Both the position numbers and the translations under genes were made by a program. From Chitinilyticum piscinae (GTDB lineage: Bacteria; Pseudomonadota; Gammaproteobacteria; Burkholderiales; Chitinibacteraceae): a DNA stretch of 64,000 nucleotides. How positions within the stretch are numbered: position 1 is the stretch's first letter; every line of letters starts with the position of its first letter. The DNA lies in NCBI RefSeq assembly GCF_015223195.1, contig NZ_JADFUA010000012.1, forward strand, positions 1 through 64,000. The letters are read 5' to 3'. The notes below the pieces were generated by a model, which saw nothing but the letters and a program-made list of their open reading frames with translations, made no database searches and was not told where the DNA came from. Positions 1 through 11,452 of the stretch are shown here, piece after piece.

Positions 1-50
1 CGCCGATGATAGTGCAGATTGCCTGTGTGAAAGTAGGACATCGCCAGACT
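1..50 (+). rRNA. 5S ribosomal RNA, 3' end only
   Basis: The first ~50 bases match the 3' half of a bacterial 5S rRNA, including the conserved GAAAGTAGGACATCGCCAG stretch near the 3' end. The rest of the gene and the rRNA operon lie upstream of the window. A strong terminator follows at once, as expected at the end of an rrn operon. The exact 3' end is uncertain by a few bases. Confidence 0.9.
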
Positions 51-60
51 CCCCAAAGAG

Positions 61-90
61 AAAGCCCCGATCAGCAATGGTCGGGGCTTT
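61..90 (+). terminator. Rho-independent terminator of the rRNA operon
   Basis: A perfect 10-bp stem (AAAGCCCCGA with TCGGGGCTTT) around a 10-base loop, followed by a T-containing tail. It lies about 10 bases after the 5S end. Confidence 0.9.
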
Positions 91-270
91 TGCTTTATGC
101 GCGGCGGAGGTGACGTAGGCGGAGGTGAAGGCGAAGACGGGGTGCTGGGGGGGCGTGTGAGGTCTGGCTGGAGCTAGGGGGGGGATACCTGATGCATTGA
201 AGGGGCTTGCTGCGACGCCCTCCCACCAAGTCTTGTTCGCTGAAGTGTTCGATGTTTTTGAATTCTGAAC
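91..270. other. Gene-free spacer between rrn operon and phaB
   Basis: I see no convincing gene, promoter or repeat here. The stretch is G-rich with purine runs. Its short open frames have no recognisable content and overlap the terminators. Confidence 0.6.
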
Positions 271-301
271 AAAACAAACCCCGCATTGCGGGGTTTGTTT
301 T
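271..301 (-). terminator. Terminator of phaB
   Basis: A perfect 14-bp inverted repeat (AAAACAAACCCCGC / GCGGGGTTTGTTTT) with a 3-base loop, just past the phaB stop codon. It is A/T-flanked on both sides, so it could also stop readthrough from the rRNA side. Confidence 0.9.
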
Positions 302-326
302 GAATGGTATGGTCAGAATCGCGGTG

Positions 327-1061
327 TCAGCACATGTGCTGCCCGCCGTTAATGGCAAGGTTGGTTCCGGTCATGAAACCGGAAATGTCGGATGCGAGGT
401 AGCTGATCAGTCCCGCGATTTCTTCCGGTTTGCCAAGACGGTTTACCGGAATGCCGGTAATGATCTTGTTGCGGACATCTTCCGGCACCGCCATGACCAT
501 ATCGGTGGCGATATAGCCTGGGCTGATGGTGTTCACGGTAACGCCTTTCTTGGCGACTTCCTGTGCCAGCGCCATGGTGAAACCGTGCATGCCTGCCTTG
601 GCTGCAGAATAGTTGGTCTGGCCGAATTGGCCTTTCTGGCCGTTGATCGACGAGATGTTGATGACGCGTCCCCAGCCACGATCTGCCATGCTGTCGACGA
701 ACTGCTTGGTGACATTGAAGACCGAGTCCAAGTTGGTGCCAATCACCGCATCCCAATTGGTCTTGTCCATTTTCTTGAACGTGCCATCCTTGGTGATGCC
801 GGCGTTGTTTACCAGAACGTCCACTTCACCAAGTTCGCTACGGATTTTTTCAGCCATGGCGACGCAGGCTTCGTAGCTGGTGACATCGCATTCGTAAGCG
901 TGGAACGTGAAGCCGGCCTGGGCTTGTTCATCCAGCCATGCCTGCTCCCGTCCGGGGCGCGAATAGGTGGTGGCAACGGTGAAGCCTTGCTGGGACAGTT
1001 GGCGGCAGATTGCTGTTCCAATCCCTCCCATTCCGCCGGTGACCAGTGCGACTTTGCTCAT
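327..1061 (-). CDS. phaB: Acetoacetyl-CoA reductase (PhaB)
   Basis: NADPH-dependent reduction of acetoacetyl-CoA to (R)-3-hydroxybutyryl-CoA, the monomer for polyhydroxybutyrate. The 244-residue protein is a short-chain dehydrogenase: TGGMGGIG dinucleotide-binding motif at 8-15, NNAG near 85-88, catalytic Ser137/138 region, and Tyr151-x3-Lys155. The sequence around GYIATDM and the C-terminal GGQHMC is typical of PhaB rather than FabG. The start is set at the ATG at 1061 because GGAAGGAA lies just upstream; the open frame extends 14 codons further without a ribosome site. No phaA or phaC is adjacent, so the polymer genes must be elsewhere. It diverges from pyrG. Confidence 0.93.
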   Translation of the reverse strand: MSKVALVTGGMGGIGTAICRQLSQQGFTVATTYSRPGREQAWLDEQAQAGFTFHAYECDVTSYEACVAMAEKIRSELGEVDVLVNNAGITKDGTFKKMDKTNWDAVIGTNLDSVFNVTKQFVDSMADRGWGRVINISSINGQKGQFGQTNYSAAKAGMHGFTMALAQEVAKKGVTVNTISPGYIATDMVMAVPEDVRNKIITGIPVNRLGKPEEIAGLISYLASDISGFMTGTNLAINGGQHMC

Positions 1062-1260
1062 TTGTATGATTCCTTCCAGTGGGGTTGCGCTACAAAACGA
1101 CAATTTCTTACGAATGTGTTCGTTGGGCGGTAATTATTGCGGTGTCCTTGCTTGCCTGTCTACTACGGCGGTGACCTGATGACATATTTGCCAATCAGGG
1201 TTTTCCTGTAACGATGTCGTGCCGTTCGGCGCACGCACAAGGCTGGCGGTTTGTCGAGAA

Positions 1261-2969
<1,709 letters not shown>

Positions 2970-2978
2970 TATCCCGAT

Positions 2979-3027
2979 GGGTATCGGGCTGTATGTTCGA
3001 TACCCATTTGTTTATCTGAATATACCC
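2979..3027 (+). repeat. Bipartite GGGTAT/ATACCC element, 49 bp (pyrG-kdsA gap)
   Basis: GGGTAT at 2979 and ATACCC ending at 3027 give an exact 49-bp span. An extra ATACCC at 3000-3005 makes a 10-bp stem (ATGGGTATCG 2977-2986 / CGATACCCAT 2998-3007). That stem competes with a second hairpin (CCCGAT 2973-2978 / ATCGGG 2983-2988). The larger hairpin, followed by TTTGTTTAT, could act as the pyrG terminator. The distal ATACCC sits directly before the kdsA ribosome site. Confidence 0.7.
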
Positions 3028-3037
3028 TGAGGTGGCT

Positions 3038-3889
3038 ATGAAACTGTGCGGTTTTGATGTCGGTATTGAGCATCCCTTGTTCCTGATTGCAGGCCCCTGC
3101 GTGATCGAGAGCGAGCAAATGGCGCTGGATACTGCCGGCCAACTCAAGGAAATCACTGCTGAACTGGGCATTCCCTTCATCTACAAGTCCAGCTTCGACA
3201 AGGCCAACCGGTCATCGGGCAAATCCTTCCGTGGTTTTGGCATGGACGAAGGCCTGCGCATTTTGGCCGAGGTCAAAAAACAGATCGATGTGCCGGTGCT
3301 GACCGACATCCACGAGACTTACCAGATCGCGCCGGTGGCCAGCGTGGTCGACGTGCTTCAGACACCGGCCTTCCTGTGTCGTCAGACCGATTTCATCCGA
3401 GCCTGCGCACAGAGTGGCAAGCCGGTGAACATCAAGAAAGGGCAGTTCATGGCGCCGGGGGACATGAAGAACGTCGCCGACAAGGCGCGCGATGCGGCTC
3501 GCGAGGCTGGTCTGCCAGAAGACCTGTTCATGATGTGCGAGCGCGGCGCCTCATTCGGTTACAACACGCTGATCAGTGACATGCGTGGCTTGGCCATCAT
3601 GCGCAATACCGGTTGCCCGGTCGTCTTTGATGCCACGCATTCGGTGCAGCAACCCGGCGGGCAGGGTGATCGCTCCGGTGGGCAGCGCGAGTTCGTGCCG
3701 GTGCTAGCGCGTGCCGCCGTGGCATCCGGTATCGCTGGCCTGTTCATGGAAACGCATCCGAACCCTTGCGAGGCGCTTTCCGATGGCCCGAATGCCTGGC
3801 CGCTGCCGCGAATGAAAGAATTGCTGACCGTTCTCAAGGAACTGGATGCCGTAATCAAGGCACACTCGCTGATTGAAGAAACGCTGTAA
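3038..3889 (+). CDS. kdsA: 3-deoxy-8-phosphooctulonate (KDO8P) synthase
   Basis: Condenses phosphoenolpyruvate with arabinose 5-phosphate to make KDO8P for lipopolysaccharide core. The 283-residue protein shows the family motifs [30 protein letters not shown] and [11 protein letters not shown]. Residue 21 is Cys in IAGPCVIES, the signature of the metal-dependent class; E. coli and Neisseria carry Asn in this motif. The ATG at 3038 is chosen because TGAGG lies 5-9 bases upstream; a GTG at 3032 would overlap that site. It follows pyrG after 68 bases that hold a bipartite repeat. Confidence 0.96.
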   Translation: MKLCGFDVGIEHPLFLIAGPCVIESEQMALDTAGQLKEITAELGIPFIYKSSFDKANRSSGKSFRGFGMDEGLRILAEVKKQIDVPVLTDIHETYQIAPVASVVDVLQTPAFLCRQTDFIRACAQSGKPVNIKKGQFMAPGDMKNVADKARDAAREAGLPEDLFMMCERGASFGYNTLISDMRGLAIMRNTGCPVVFDATHSVQQPGGQGDRSGGQREFVPVLARAAVASGIAGLFMETHPNPCEALSDGPNAWPLPRMKELLTVLKELDAVIKAHSLIEETL

Positions 3890-3952
3890 TCCGGTTGTGC
3901 TACCCTTATGTCGCTGACGTGGGTGGCAAGCAAGACAGCCGCAACGTATTGA

Positions 3953-5287
<1,335 letters not shown>

Positions 5288-5341
5288 ACGAGGATTGCTG
5301 CTGGCAGCAGCAGTTTGCTGTCCAGTGTAGTAATATCGTCA

Positions 5342-5367
5342 ACCGGAGCCTCAGGGCTCCGGTTTTT
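5342..5367 (+). terminator. Terminator between eno and ftsB
   Basis: ACCGGAGCC (5342-5350) pairs with GGCTCCGGT (5355-5363) around a TCAG loop, followed by a T run. It ends only about 16 bases before the ftsB start, so most eno transcripts probably stop before ftsB. Confidence 0.9.
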
Positions 5368-5382
5368 CATTGAAGGTCGCCT

Positions 5383-5703
5383 ATGCGCATGCTCGCCATT
5401 GTTTTTGCTGTTCTCATCATTGCCCTGCAATGGCCCCTCTGGGTCGGCAAGGGGAGCTGGCTGCGTGTCTGGCAGCTTGACCAGCAGCTAGCCGAACAGC
5501 GCAGCAAGAATGACAAACTCAAAGCGCGTAATGACGCGCTGGCGGCTGAAGTGCGTGATCTGAAGTCGGGTACCGATGCGATCGAAGAACGGGCTCGCAA
5601 TGAGCTGGGCATGATACGCAGCGATGAGGTTTTCATGCAGGTGCTGGCGCCGCAAGCCGCTTCGGCGGCAAATACTCGAGGTGGCGATACAGTTCCCCGC
5701 TAG
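5383..5703 (+). CDS. ftsB: Cell division protein FtsB
   Basis: Small bitopic divisome protein that joins FtsL and FtsQ and helps activate septal peptidoglycan synthesis. It has 106 residues: a short cytoplasmic N-terminus, one hydrophobic segment at about residues 3-20, then a periplasmic coiled coil (about 30-70) with regular leucines. The family pattern of acidic residues before the end ([16 protein letters not shown]) is present. GAAGG lies 6-10 bases before the ATG. The position after eno is conserved in many proteobacteria, but here a terminator separates them. Confidence 0.9.
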   Translation: MRMLAIVFAVLIIALQWPLWVGKGSWLRVWQLDQQLAEQRSKNDKLKARNDALAAEVRDLKSGTDAIEERARNELGMIRSDEVFMQVLAPQAASAANTRGGDTVPR

Positions 5704-5822
5704 CACGTATTTGTAATTTTCTGTTGCTGTACAGTTTTCTTGGGTGGTCGGGAAAGTCGTTACTGTTATTGTCCGGCAAGCCGCGGTATAGTTCATTAGT
5801 CCCCATGCAGGATGGATAGGCG

Positions 5823-7277
5823 ATGACAGACGTAGTGCTGCACGAGCAGGGCAATAGCCGCAAGACCGCAACCCTGTATTTCCAGCTGGCTGAAGATCTG
5901 GCTCAGGCCATTGCCAATGGCACGCTTCAGCCCGGAGAGAAACTCCCTTCGATTCGGCGCCTGTCGGCGCAGCGGCAAGTCTCGCTATCGACGGTCATGG
6001 AGGCCTACCGGGAGCTGGAAGATCGTGGTTTGATCGAGGCGAGGCCGCAAAGCGGCTTCTATGTCCGTGCCGCCCGTGGCTTTGCCGTGCCCGATCTCAC
6101 CCAGCCGCCCCAGAAGCCCTCTGAGGTGGTAGTTGATCCTTTGCTGGCTCCCGCCGAATTGGCGCGATTGCATGATCTGAAAGTCGATTTCGGACTGGCG
6201 ATCCTGTCCCCCAAACTTTATCCCAATCAGCAATTGCAGCGCATTCTGGCGCAGGTTACCCGTCACGATCCTGACATTCTGTCGGATTATGGCAATCCGA
6301 TTGGCGATCTGGAACTGCGCCGTCAGATTGCCCGGCGCTCGCTGATCTGGGGGGGGCAGATTGATGCCGAGGAAATCATTGTCACCAATGGTGCGATTGA
6401 GGCGTTGAACCTGTGCTTGCGTGCGGTGACCCAGCCCGGCGATGTGGTTGCCATCGAGTCGCCGGCCTATTTCGGGCTGTTGCAGATTCTGGAAAGCTTC
6501 CAGCTGAAGGCACTGGAAATTCCAACGCATCCCCAGACGGGGATTTCCATCGAGGCACTGGAGCTGGCTACCCGCAATGGCGAAGTCAAGGCCTGCGTGC
6601 TGTTGCCCAATTTTTCCAATCCCCTGGGCAGCCTGATGCCGGACGAGAACAAGCGGCGGCTGGTTGAATTGCTTGATACCCGTGGAGTGCCGCTGATCGA
6701 GGATGATATCTACGGCGAGTTTTACAATCACGGTGAGCGGCCGCGCCCGGCCAAGGCCTTTGACAAGACCGGCAATGTGATGCTGCTGGCTTCATTTACC
6801 AAAATGGTCGCACCCAGCTTCCGGGTGGGCTGGGTGGTAGCAGGGCGCTGGCACCGCGAGCTGGAACAACTCAAATTCATCAATACCTTTTCCACTCCCG
6901 TACCCTTGCAGCGAGCCATTGCCCGTTTTCTGGAAAATGGGGGCTATGACCATCACCTCCGCCGCTTGCGCAAGGCGTGTGCCGAGCAGGTCAATGCCGC
7001 CGTCAGCGCCATCCAGCGCTATTTTCCGGGCGACACGCGGCTGCATGTGCATGTCCCACAGGGCGGTTATGTGCTGTGGGTGGAGCTCAGTGCGCGTGTA
7101 GACACCCTTGAGCTCTTGCAGCGTGCGCTGGCCGAGGGCATTTCCTTTACGCCGGGCCCTCTGTTCTCCCCAAGCAACAGTTATCGTAATTGCCTGCGTA
7201 TCTGCTGTGTCGAGCCGTGGACGATCCGCCATGAGCGGGCAATTCAGCGTCTGGGCGAGCTCGCCGGCGATTTCTAG
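5823..7277 (+). CDS. MocR-type GntR regulator with aminotransferase-like domain
   Basis: A PLP-binding transcription regulator. The N-terminal GntR winged helix spans about residues 15-80 (PGEKLPSIRRLSAQRQVSLSTVMEAYRELEDRG region is complete), and a fold-type I aminotransferase-like domain follows to residue 484. The PLP lysine is Lys327 in SFTK. Other aminotransferase landmarks are TNGAIEALNLCL, NFSNPLG and EDDIYGEF. The family controls vitamin B6, amino acid or GABA genes, but there is no adjacent target gene that would show which. The upstream 120 bases would hold its promoter; I see no clear operator. Confidence 0.9.
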   Translation: MTDVVLHEQGNSRKTATLYFQLAEDLAQAIANGTLQPGEKLPSIRRLSAQRQVSLSTVMEAYRELEDRGLIEARPQSGFYVRAARGFAVPDLTQPPQKPSEVVVDPLLAPAELARLHDLKVDFGLAILSPKLYPNQQLQRILAQVTRHDPDILSDYGNPIGDLELRRQIARRSLIWGGQIDAEEIIVTNGAIEALNLCLRAVTQPGDVVAIESPAYFGLLQILESFQLKALEIPTHPQTGISIEALELATRNGEVKACVLLPNFSNPLGSLMPDENKRRLVELLDTRGVPLIEDDIYGEFYNHGERPRPAKAFDKTGNVMLLASFTKMVAPSFRVGWVVAGRWHRELEQLKFINTFSTPVPLQRAIARFLENGGYDHHLRRLRKACAEQVNAAVSAIQRYFPGDTRLHVHVPQGGYVLWVELSARVDTLELLQRALAEGISFTPGPLFSPSNSYRNCLRICCVEPWTIRHERAIQRLGELAGDF

Positions 7278-7368
7278 CGCATTTGTCTGAGTTCTGGTGC
7301 GAGATTGCGTGCTAGGATGATTGTTGCGGCGCAGCATTGCCGCAGTTCATCCCGCTCAGGAGTGCAGC

Positions 7369-7794
7369 ATGGCCTTGTATTTCGAAGATCTCGCGCAGGG
7401 GTTGACCGCCGAGTATCGCAAAACCATCACGGAAACCGATGTCGTGTTGTTTGCCGGGCTTACCGGTGACAACAACCCCATGCACATTGATGAAGAGTTT
7501 GCGAGTACGACCCGTTTCGGTGGCCGGATCATCCATGGAATGCTGACTGCCAGCATGCTTTCCTCGGTGATCGGCATGAAGCTGCCGGGGCCCGGATGTA
7601 TCTATATGTCCCAGAATCTGCGCTTTATTAAACCGGTCAAGATCGGTGACACGGTCAGGGCTCAGGCGACGATCATGGACGTTTTTCCGGAGAAGCAACG
7701 CGTCAAGCTGCTTACGGAGTGTTATGTCCGGGGCATCAAGGTGCTTGAAGGTGATGCGCTGGTGTGGGTGCCGCGGCGCACCCAGGCAGCCTGA
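7369..7794 (+). CDS. MaoC-family (R)-specific enoyl-CoA hydratase
   Basis: A hot-dog-fold hydratase of 141 residues with the hydratase-2 motif: Asp34 and His39 in AGLTGDNNPMHID, then the FGGRIIHGML turn. Proteins of this kind (PhaJ-like) hydrate trans-2-enoyl-CoA to (R)-3-hydroxyacyl-CoA and can feed polyhydroxyalkanoate synthesis from beta-oxidation. This fits phaB in the same window, although they are 6 kb apart. The ATG at 7369 follows CAGGAG at about 10 bases; the upstream 16-codon extension has no ribosome site. The substrate cannot be fixed from sequence. Confidence 0.88.
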   Translation: MALYFEDLAQGLTAEYRKTITETDVVLFAGLTGDNNPMHIDEEFASTTRFGGRIIHGMLTASMLSSVIGMKLPGPGCIYMSQNLRFIKPVKIGDTVRAQATIMDVFPEKQRVKLLTECYVRGIKVLEGDALVWVPRRTQAA

Positions 7795-8084
7795 GTAGCG
7801 CCGCCCGTAGCGCTTGACCTAGCACAATCCCTTCTGTCCAAGGTTTTGTTACATTCAACGGCAGAATCCGGGGCCCGCTCTGCACCGTTTATAACCGGAG
7901 TATGCGACTGCTGCTTGTGACGCTGTCGCATCTGCGGTGCAAAGTATCTTCCCGTGTAAGTAAAGATGCTGTTCTGCGGGCGGACTGGGTATGATCAGTG
8001 TTCCTGCCCCGCCCCTCGTTGCGAGGAGTGGGGGCTGATCCTGCCGCCACTATTCCAGAACACATCCAGACAGGAGTTTCGTTC

Positions 8085-9524
8085 ATGCAACGCAGCACCA
8101 AAATTGTCGCCACACTCGGACCCTCATCGAGTGATGTAGCTACGCTCGAAGGCCTGATTGCCGCTGGCGTCAATATGTTCCGCCTCAATTTTTCCCATGG
8201 CACCGCGCAGGACCATCTGGATCGTGCCGCGATTGTTCGTGAATGCGCCAAGAAGGCAGGCTGCGCCGTGGCCATCATGGTCGATCTGCAGGGGCCGAAG
8301 ATACGTGTCGGCAAGTTCGAAAAGAACAAGATCGAGTTGAAAAACGGTGACCAATTCATTCTTGATGCCAGTTGCACGCTGGGAAATCAGGAGCGGGTCG
8401 GCCTCGATTACAAGGAGCTGCCCAACGATGTCGCGCCGGGAGCCATCCTGTTGCTGGATGATGGCCGGCTGGTGTTCGAGGTCAAGGAAGTGGTCGGCAG
8501 CGAAATCCATGTGGTGGTCAAGGTAGGGGGCGTACTCTCCAATAACAAGGGGATCAACCGTCAGGGCGGCGGGCTGACCGCGCCGGCTCTGACAGCCAAG
8601 GACATGGAGGACATCAAGACAGCGGCGAAGCTGCATGCCGACTATGTTGCCGTGTCTTTTCCCAAGAGCGGAGCCGACATGTACATGGCGCGCACGCTGC
8701 TGCGTGCGGCAGGTAGCCGTGCCTTGCTGATCGCCAAGATCGAGCGGACCGAGGCCGTTGCCGACCTGGAAGAAATCCTGGATGCCTCGGATGGCATCAT
8801 GGTTGCGCGCGGCGATCTGGCGGTAGAAGTCGGTGATGCGGCAGTTCCGGCTTTGCAGAAGCGCATGATCAAACTGGCACGCAAGAAGCACAAGCTGTCG
8901 ATCACGGCCACCCAGATGATGGAATCGATGATTACCAGCCCCGTGCCGACACGGGCCGAAGTGTCCGATGTTGCTAATGCGGTTCTTGATGGCACGGATG
9001 CGGTCATGCTGTCGGCAGAAACGGCCTCGGGCAAGTACCCGATCGAAACCGTCGAAGCCATGGCTCGTGTCTGTGTCGAGGCCGAAAAAACCTTCGAGAG
9101 CAAGATTGACGAAGAGCTGCTCATGCAGGGTGATCTGACCCGCATAGACCAGACGATCGCCATGTCAGCGCTCTTTGCTTCAAGCCGCCTCAACGTCAAG
9201 GCGATTGCCGCGCTGACACAGAGTGGCTCGTCGGCATTGTGGATGAGCCGTTATATTCGTGGTGTGCCCATCTATGCGCTGACACCGGAAGCGGAAACCT
9301 ACAATCGCCTGTCGCTGTTCCGTGATGTGTATCCAGTAATGATCTCGCATGAAAACACGGATCGTGAGTCGCTGCTGGTGCGCGCCGAGGTGGAGATGCT
9401 GCGTCGGGGTATCGTGCAGCAGGGTGATCTGGTGGCATTCACTTTCGGGGATGTGGTCGGTCTGGGTGGCGGTACGAATTGCCTGAAGATCATCAAAATT
9501 GGCGAGCGCAAAGGTCAGCGCTAA
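8085..9524 (+). CDS. pyk: Pyruvate kinase
   Basis: Converts phosphoenolpyruvate and ADP to pyruvate and ATP. The 479-residue protein has RSTKIVATLGPSS at the N-terminus, the MFRLNFSHG loop, the KIERTEAV catalytic Lys/Glu region near the DGIMVARGDLAVE metal site, and ITATQMMESM. The C-terminal regulatory domain is full length. The ATG at 8085 is preceded by CAGGAG (8071-8076). The frame is open 29 codons further upstream but without a start site. The whole 290-base gap before it has no gene; it presumably carries the promoter. Confidence 0.96.
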   Translation: MQRSTKIVATLGPSSSDVATLEGLIAAGVNMFRLNFSHGTAQDHLDRAAIVRECAKKAGCAVAIMVDLQGPKIRVGKFEKNKIELKNGDQFILDASCTLGNQERVGLDYKELPNDVAPGAILLLDDGRLVFEVKEVVGSEIHVVVKVGGVLSNNKGINRQGGGLTAPALTAKDMEDIKTAAKLHADYVAVSFPKSGADMYMARTLLRAAGSRALLIAKIERTEAVADLEEILDASDGIMVARGDLAVEVGDAAVPALQKRMIKLARKKHKLSITATQMMESMITSPVPTRAEVSDVANAVLDGTDAVMLSAETASGKYPIETVEAMARVCVEAEKTFESKIDEELLMQGDLTRIDQTIAMSALFASSRLNVKAIAALTQSGSSALWMSRYIRGVPIYALTPEAETYNRLSLFRDVYPVMISHENTDRESLLVRAEVEMLRRGIVQQGDLVAFTFGDVVGLGGGTNCLKIIKIGERKGQR

Positions 9525-9540
9525 GGAACTCCAGTAGCAG

Positions 9541-9570
9541 TGAAAAACCCCGCCGATGCGGGGTTTTTCA
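9541..9570. terminator. Bidirectional terminator between pyk and dapB
   Basis: A perfect 13-bp stem (TGAAAAACCCCGC / GCGGGGTTTTTCA) with a CGAT loop. It can serve pyk on the plus strand and bamE-dapB on the minus strand. Confidence 0.9.
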
Positions 9571-9571
9571 T

Positions 9572-9630
9572 GGGTATCTGCCAGTAGTCTTTGGGAATAA
9601 AAGACTACAGCTGCATAGGTGGCTGCGTAT
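9572..9630 (+). repeat. Bipartite element, direct form (pyk-dapB gap)
   Basis: GGGTAT at 9572-9577 and GCGTAT (one mismatch) at 9625-9630, 53 bp start to start. Unit positions 44-46 are ATA. The interior contains a 9-bp stem (GTAGTCTTT 9584-9592 / AAAGACTAC 9600-9608). The interior from TAGTC through AATAAAAG closely matches the copy at 60062-60120. Confidence 0.65.
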
Positions 9631-10430
9631 TAGCGCAGCCCCAGCACATCCTGCATGTCGAAGAAGCCACTGCTGCGGCCTTGCAGGAAGCGGGCAGCCC
9701 GGACGCTTCCGGACGCATAGATCGTGCGGTTGCTGGCCTTGTGACTGATCTCGATGCGTTCGCCCATGCCGGCAAAGATGACGGTGTGGTCACCGATGAC
9801 ATCGCCGCCGCGCAATGTGGCAAAACCGATGGTGCCTGCTTCGCGCTCGCCGGTGATGCCTTCACGGGCATACACGGCGCAGTCCTTCAGGTCGCGCCCC
9901 TGGGCATCGGCGACGGCACGGCCCAGCATCAGTGCGGTGCCCGACGGTGCGTCAACCTTCATGCGGTGATGCATTTCAAGCACTTCCACATCGTACCCGG
10001 TGGCCAGTGCGCGGCCGGCGACTTCCAGCAATTTGACCAGCAGGTTGACGCCGACGCTCATGTTGTAGGCATGCACGATGGCGATATCGCGGCTGGCGGC
10101 TTCGATGGCGGCAGAGCCGGCATCGTCAAAGCCGGTCGTGCCGATGATCATGTTCACCTTGTGCTGACGGCAGGCCTCCAGATGGTTCAGCGTGCCTTCC
10201 GGTCGGGTGAAGTCGATCAGTACGTCGGCACCGGACAAGGAGTCCAGCTCGCCGGTAATGGCGATACCGCAGTTGCGCCCCAGGAATGCCGCGGCATCCA
10301 GTCCGATGGCGCTGCTGCCTGCATGGTCCAGTGCCGCGTGCAGGGTGCAGTCATCAGCGGCAAGAACGGCTTCAATCAGCATGCGGCCCATGCGGCCGGA
10401 TGCACCGGCAATCGCGATACGGATCATCAT
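9630..10430 (-). CDS. dapB: 4-hydroxy-tetrahydrodipicolinate reductase
   Basis: NAD(P)H-dependent step of the diaminopimelate/lysine pathway. The 266-residue protein has the GASGRMG nucleotide loop at residues 9-15, the GTTGF motif, and the catalytic stretch [16 protein letters not shown] with both His and the conserved Lys. The C-terminus ends in the [11 protein letters not shown] form common in proteobacteria. Its start overlaps the bamE stop by 4 bases (ATGA), which suggests translational coupling. Two ATG codons stand in tandem at the start and either could be used. Confidence 0.96.
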   Translation of the reverse strand: MMIRIAIAGASGRMGRMLIEAVLAADDCTLHAALDHAGSSAIGLDAAAFLGRNCGIAITGELDSLSGADVLIDFTRPEGTLNHLEACRQHKVNMIIGTTGFDDAGSAAIEAASRDIAIVHAYNMSVGVNLLVKLLEVAGRALATGYDVEVLEMHHRMKVDAPSGTALMLGRAVADAQGRDLKDCAVYAREGITGEREAGTIGFATLRGGDVIGDHTVIFAGMGERIEISHKASNRTIYASGSVRAARFLQGRSSGFFDMQDVLGLR

Positions 10431-10909
10431 TCACCCCCGTTGATGTTGATCAGCGGCTTGACCACGACGGTCTTGTCGGTGGGGTCGGCCGGATCAACCG
10501 CACCCCCCATCTGTTCGCTGCTGTCGAGTTTAGGAGCCTGTCCGCGCTGTTTGGCCTGGCTGAATTTGCTGTTCGGATCCGCAGGCAGCGACGTGCCTTC
10601 CCAGCGGCTGAGGGCGTCGCCGTCAAAGTACAGTGCCAGGGCAAAACGCTCCCGGATGCTGCCGCCACGGGCATCACTGTATACATAATCCCAGCGCTCG
10701 GAGTGGAAGCTGTCCTGCAGCAGTGGCGTACCCAGCAGGAAACGGACTTGTCCGCGCGACATGCCGGCTTTGAGTTGCTCCACCTGATCGGCGGTGACTT
10801 CATTGCCTTGCGGAATATCGAGTTTATAGGGGCTGAGCCAGTTGAGTGCGCCGCAGCCAGACAGCAGGAGGCTGGCACTCAGAAGTACGGAAAGCGAACG
10901 AACCTTCAT
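10427..10909 (-). CDS. bamE: Outer membrane assembly lipoprotein BamE
   Basis: Small accessory lipoprotein of the BAM complex that inserts outer-membrane proteins. The 160-residue precursor has a lipoprotein signal with lipobox LLSGC, so Cys19 is the acylated residue. The SmpA/OmlA fold follows, with the family stretch [27 protein letters not shown]. The C-terminal ~40 residues are charged and poorly conserved. The start at 10909 fits the signal peptide; the upstream open extension belongs to the fur promoter region. It is arranged divergently from fur, a common layout in betaproteobacteria. Confidence 0.93.
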   Translation of the reverse strand: MKVRSLSVLLSASLLLSGCGALNWLSPYKLDIPQGNEVTADQVEQLKAGMSRGQVRFLLGTPLLQDSFHSERWDYVYSDARGGSIRERFALALYFDGDALSRWEGTSLPADPNSKFSQAKQRGQAPKLDSSEQMGGAVDPADPTDKTVVVKPLININGGE

Positions 10910-11017
10910 GGTGGTGGAGTCATCCGGAAAGGGAGGGCGGTGCCAAGCACCGGGAAACGCTATATCATAACCGCATTTACTGCCCCGAAGCAGCCAGCCT
11001 GCAGGAAAAACACACGC
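10910..11017. promoter_or_regulatory. Divergent bamE / fur promoter region
   Basis: This 108-base gap must contain promoters for both genes. An A/T-rich TATATCATAA segment at 10961-10970 offers a -10-like TATCAT for fur. I could not identify a clear -35 or Fur box. Confidence 0.4.
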
Positions 11018-11440
11018 ATGAGCAAAGCCGCCGAACTCAAAGGAATGGGTCTCAAGGCCACCGGCCCGCGCCTCAAAATCCTCAATCTGTTTGAAAATTG
11101 CCAGCAGCGCCACATGTCGGCCGAAGACGTCTACCGGATTCTGCTTTCCGAGCAGATCGATATCGGGCTGGCAACGGTCTATCGCGTGCTAACCCAGTTC
11201 GAACAGGCTGGCATTCTGGTGCGTCACCATTTCGAAACCGGCAAGGCCGTCTTCGAGTTGGCCGATAATGGCCACCATGATCATCTGGTGTGCGTGAAGT
11301 GCGGCAAGGTCGAGGAATTCTACGATCCCGAGATCGAGCAGCGGCAGGAAGCGATCGCTGAAAAGCATGGTTTCCAGATGCAGGAACATGAGATGTATCT
11401 GTATGGCGTGTGCGGGGATTGCCATCCCAAGGCCCGTTAA
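11018..11440 (+). CDS. fur: Ferric uptake regulator Fur
   Basis: Iron-responsive repressor. The 140-residue protein has the N-terminal winged helix ([14 protein letters not shown], then the recognition helix [12 protein letters not shown]), the [13 protein letters not shown] metal-binding segment, and a second CGDCH cysteine pair near the C-terminus for structural zinc. Length and motifs are those of a classical Fur rather than Zur or PerR. CAGGAAA precedes the ATG. It stands alone, with aat following after a very short gap. Confidence 0.96.
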   Translation: MSKAAELKGMGLKATGPRLKILNLFENCQQRHMSAEDVYRILLSEQIDIGLATVYRVLTQFEQAGILVRHHFETGKAVFELADNGHHDHLVCVKCGKVEEFYDPEIEQRQEAIAEKHGFQMQEHEMYLYGVCGDCHPKAR

Positions 11441-11452
11441 GCTGCGCAGCGG

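Noticed and set aside
9591-10688. 365-codon frame antisense to dapB/bamE
   Set aside because: Shadow of dapB; the dapB and bamE frames have clear family motifs.
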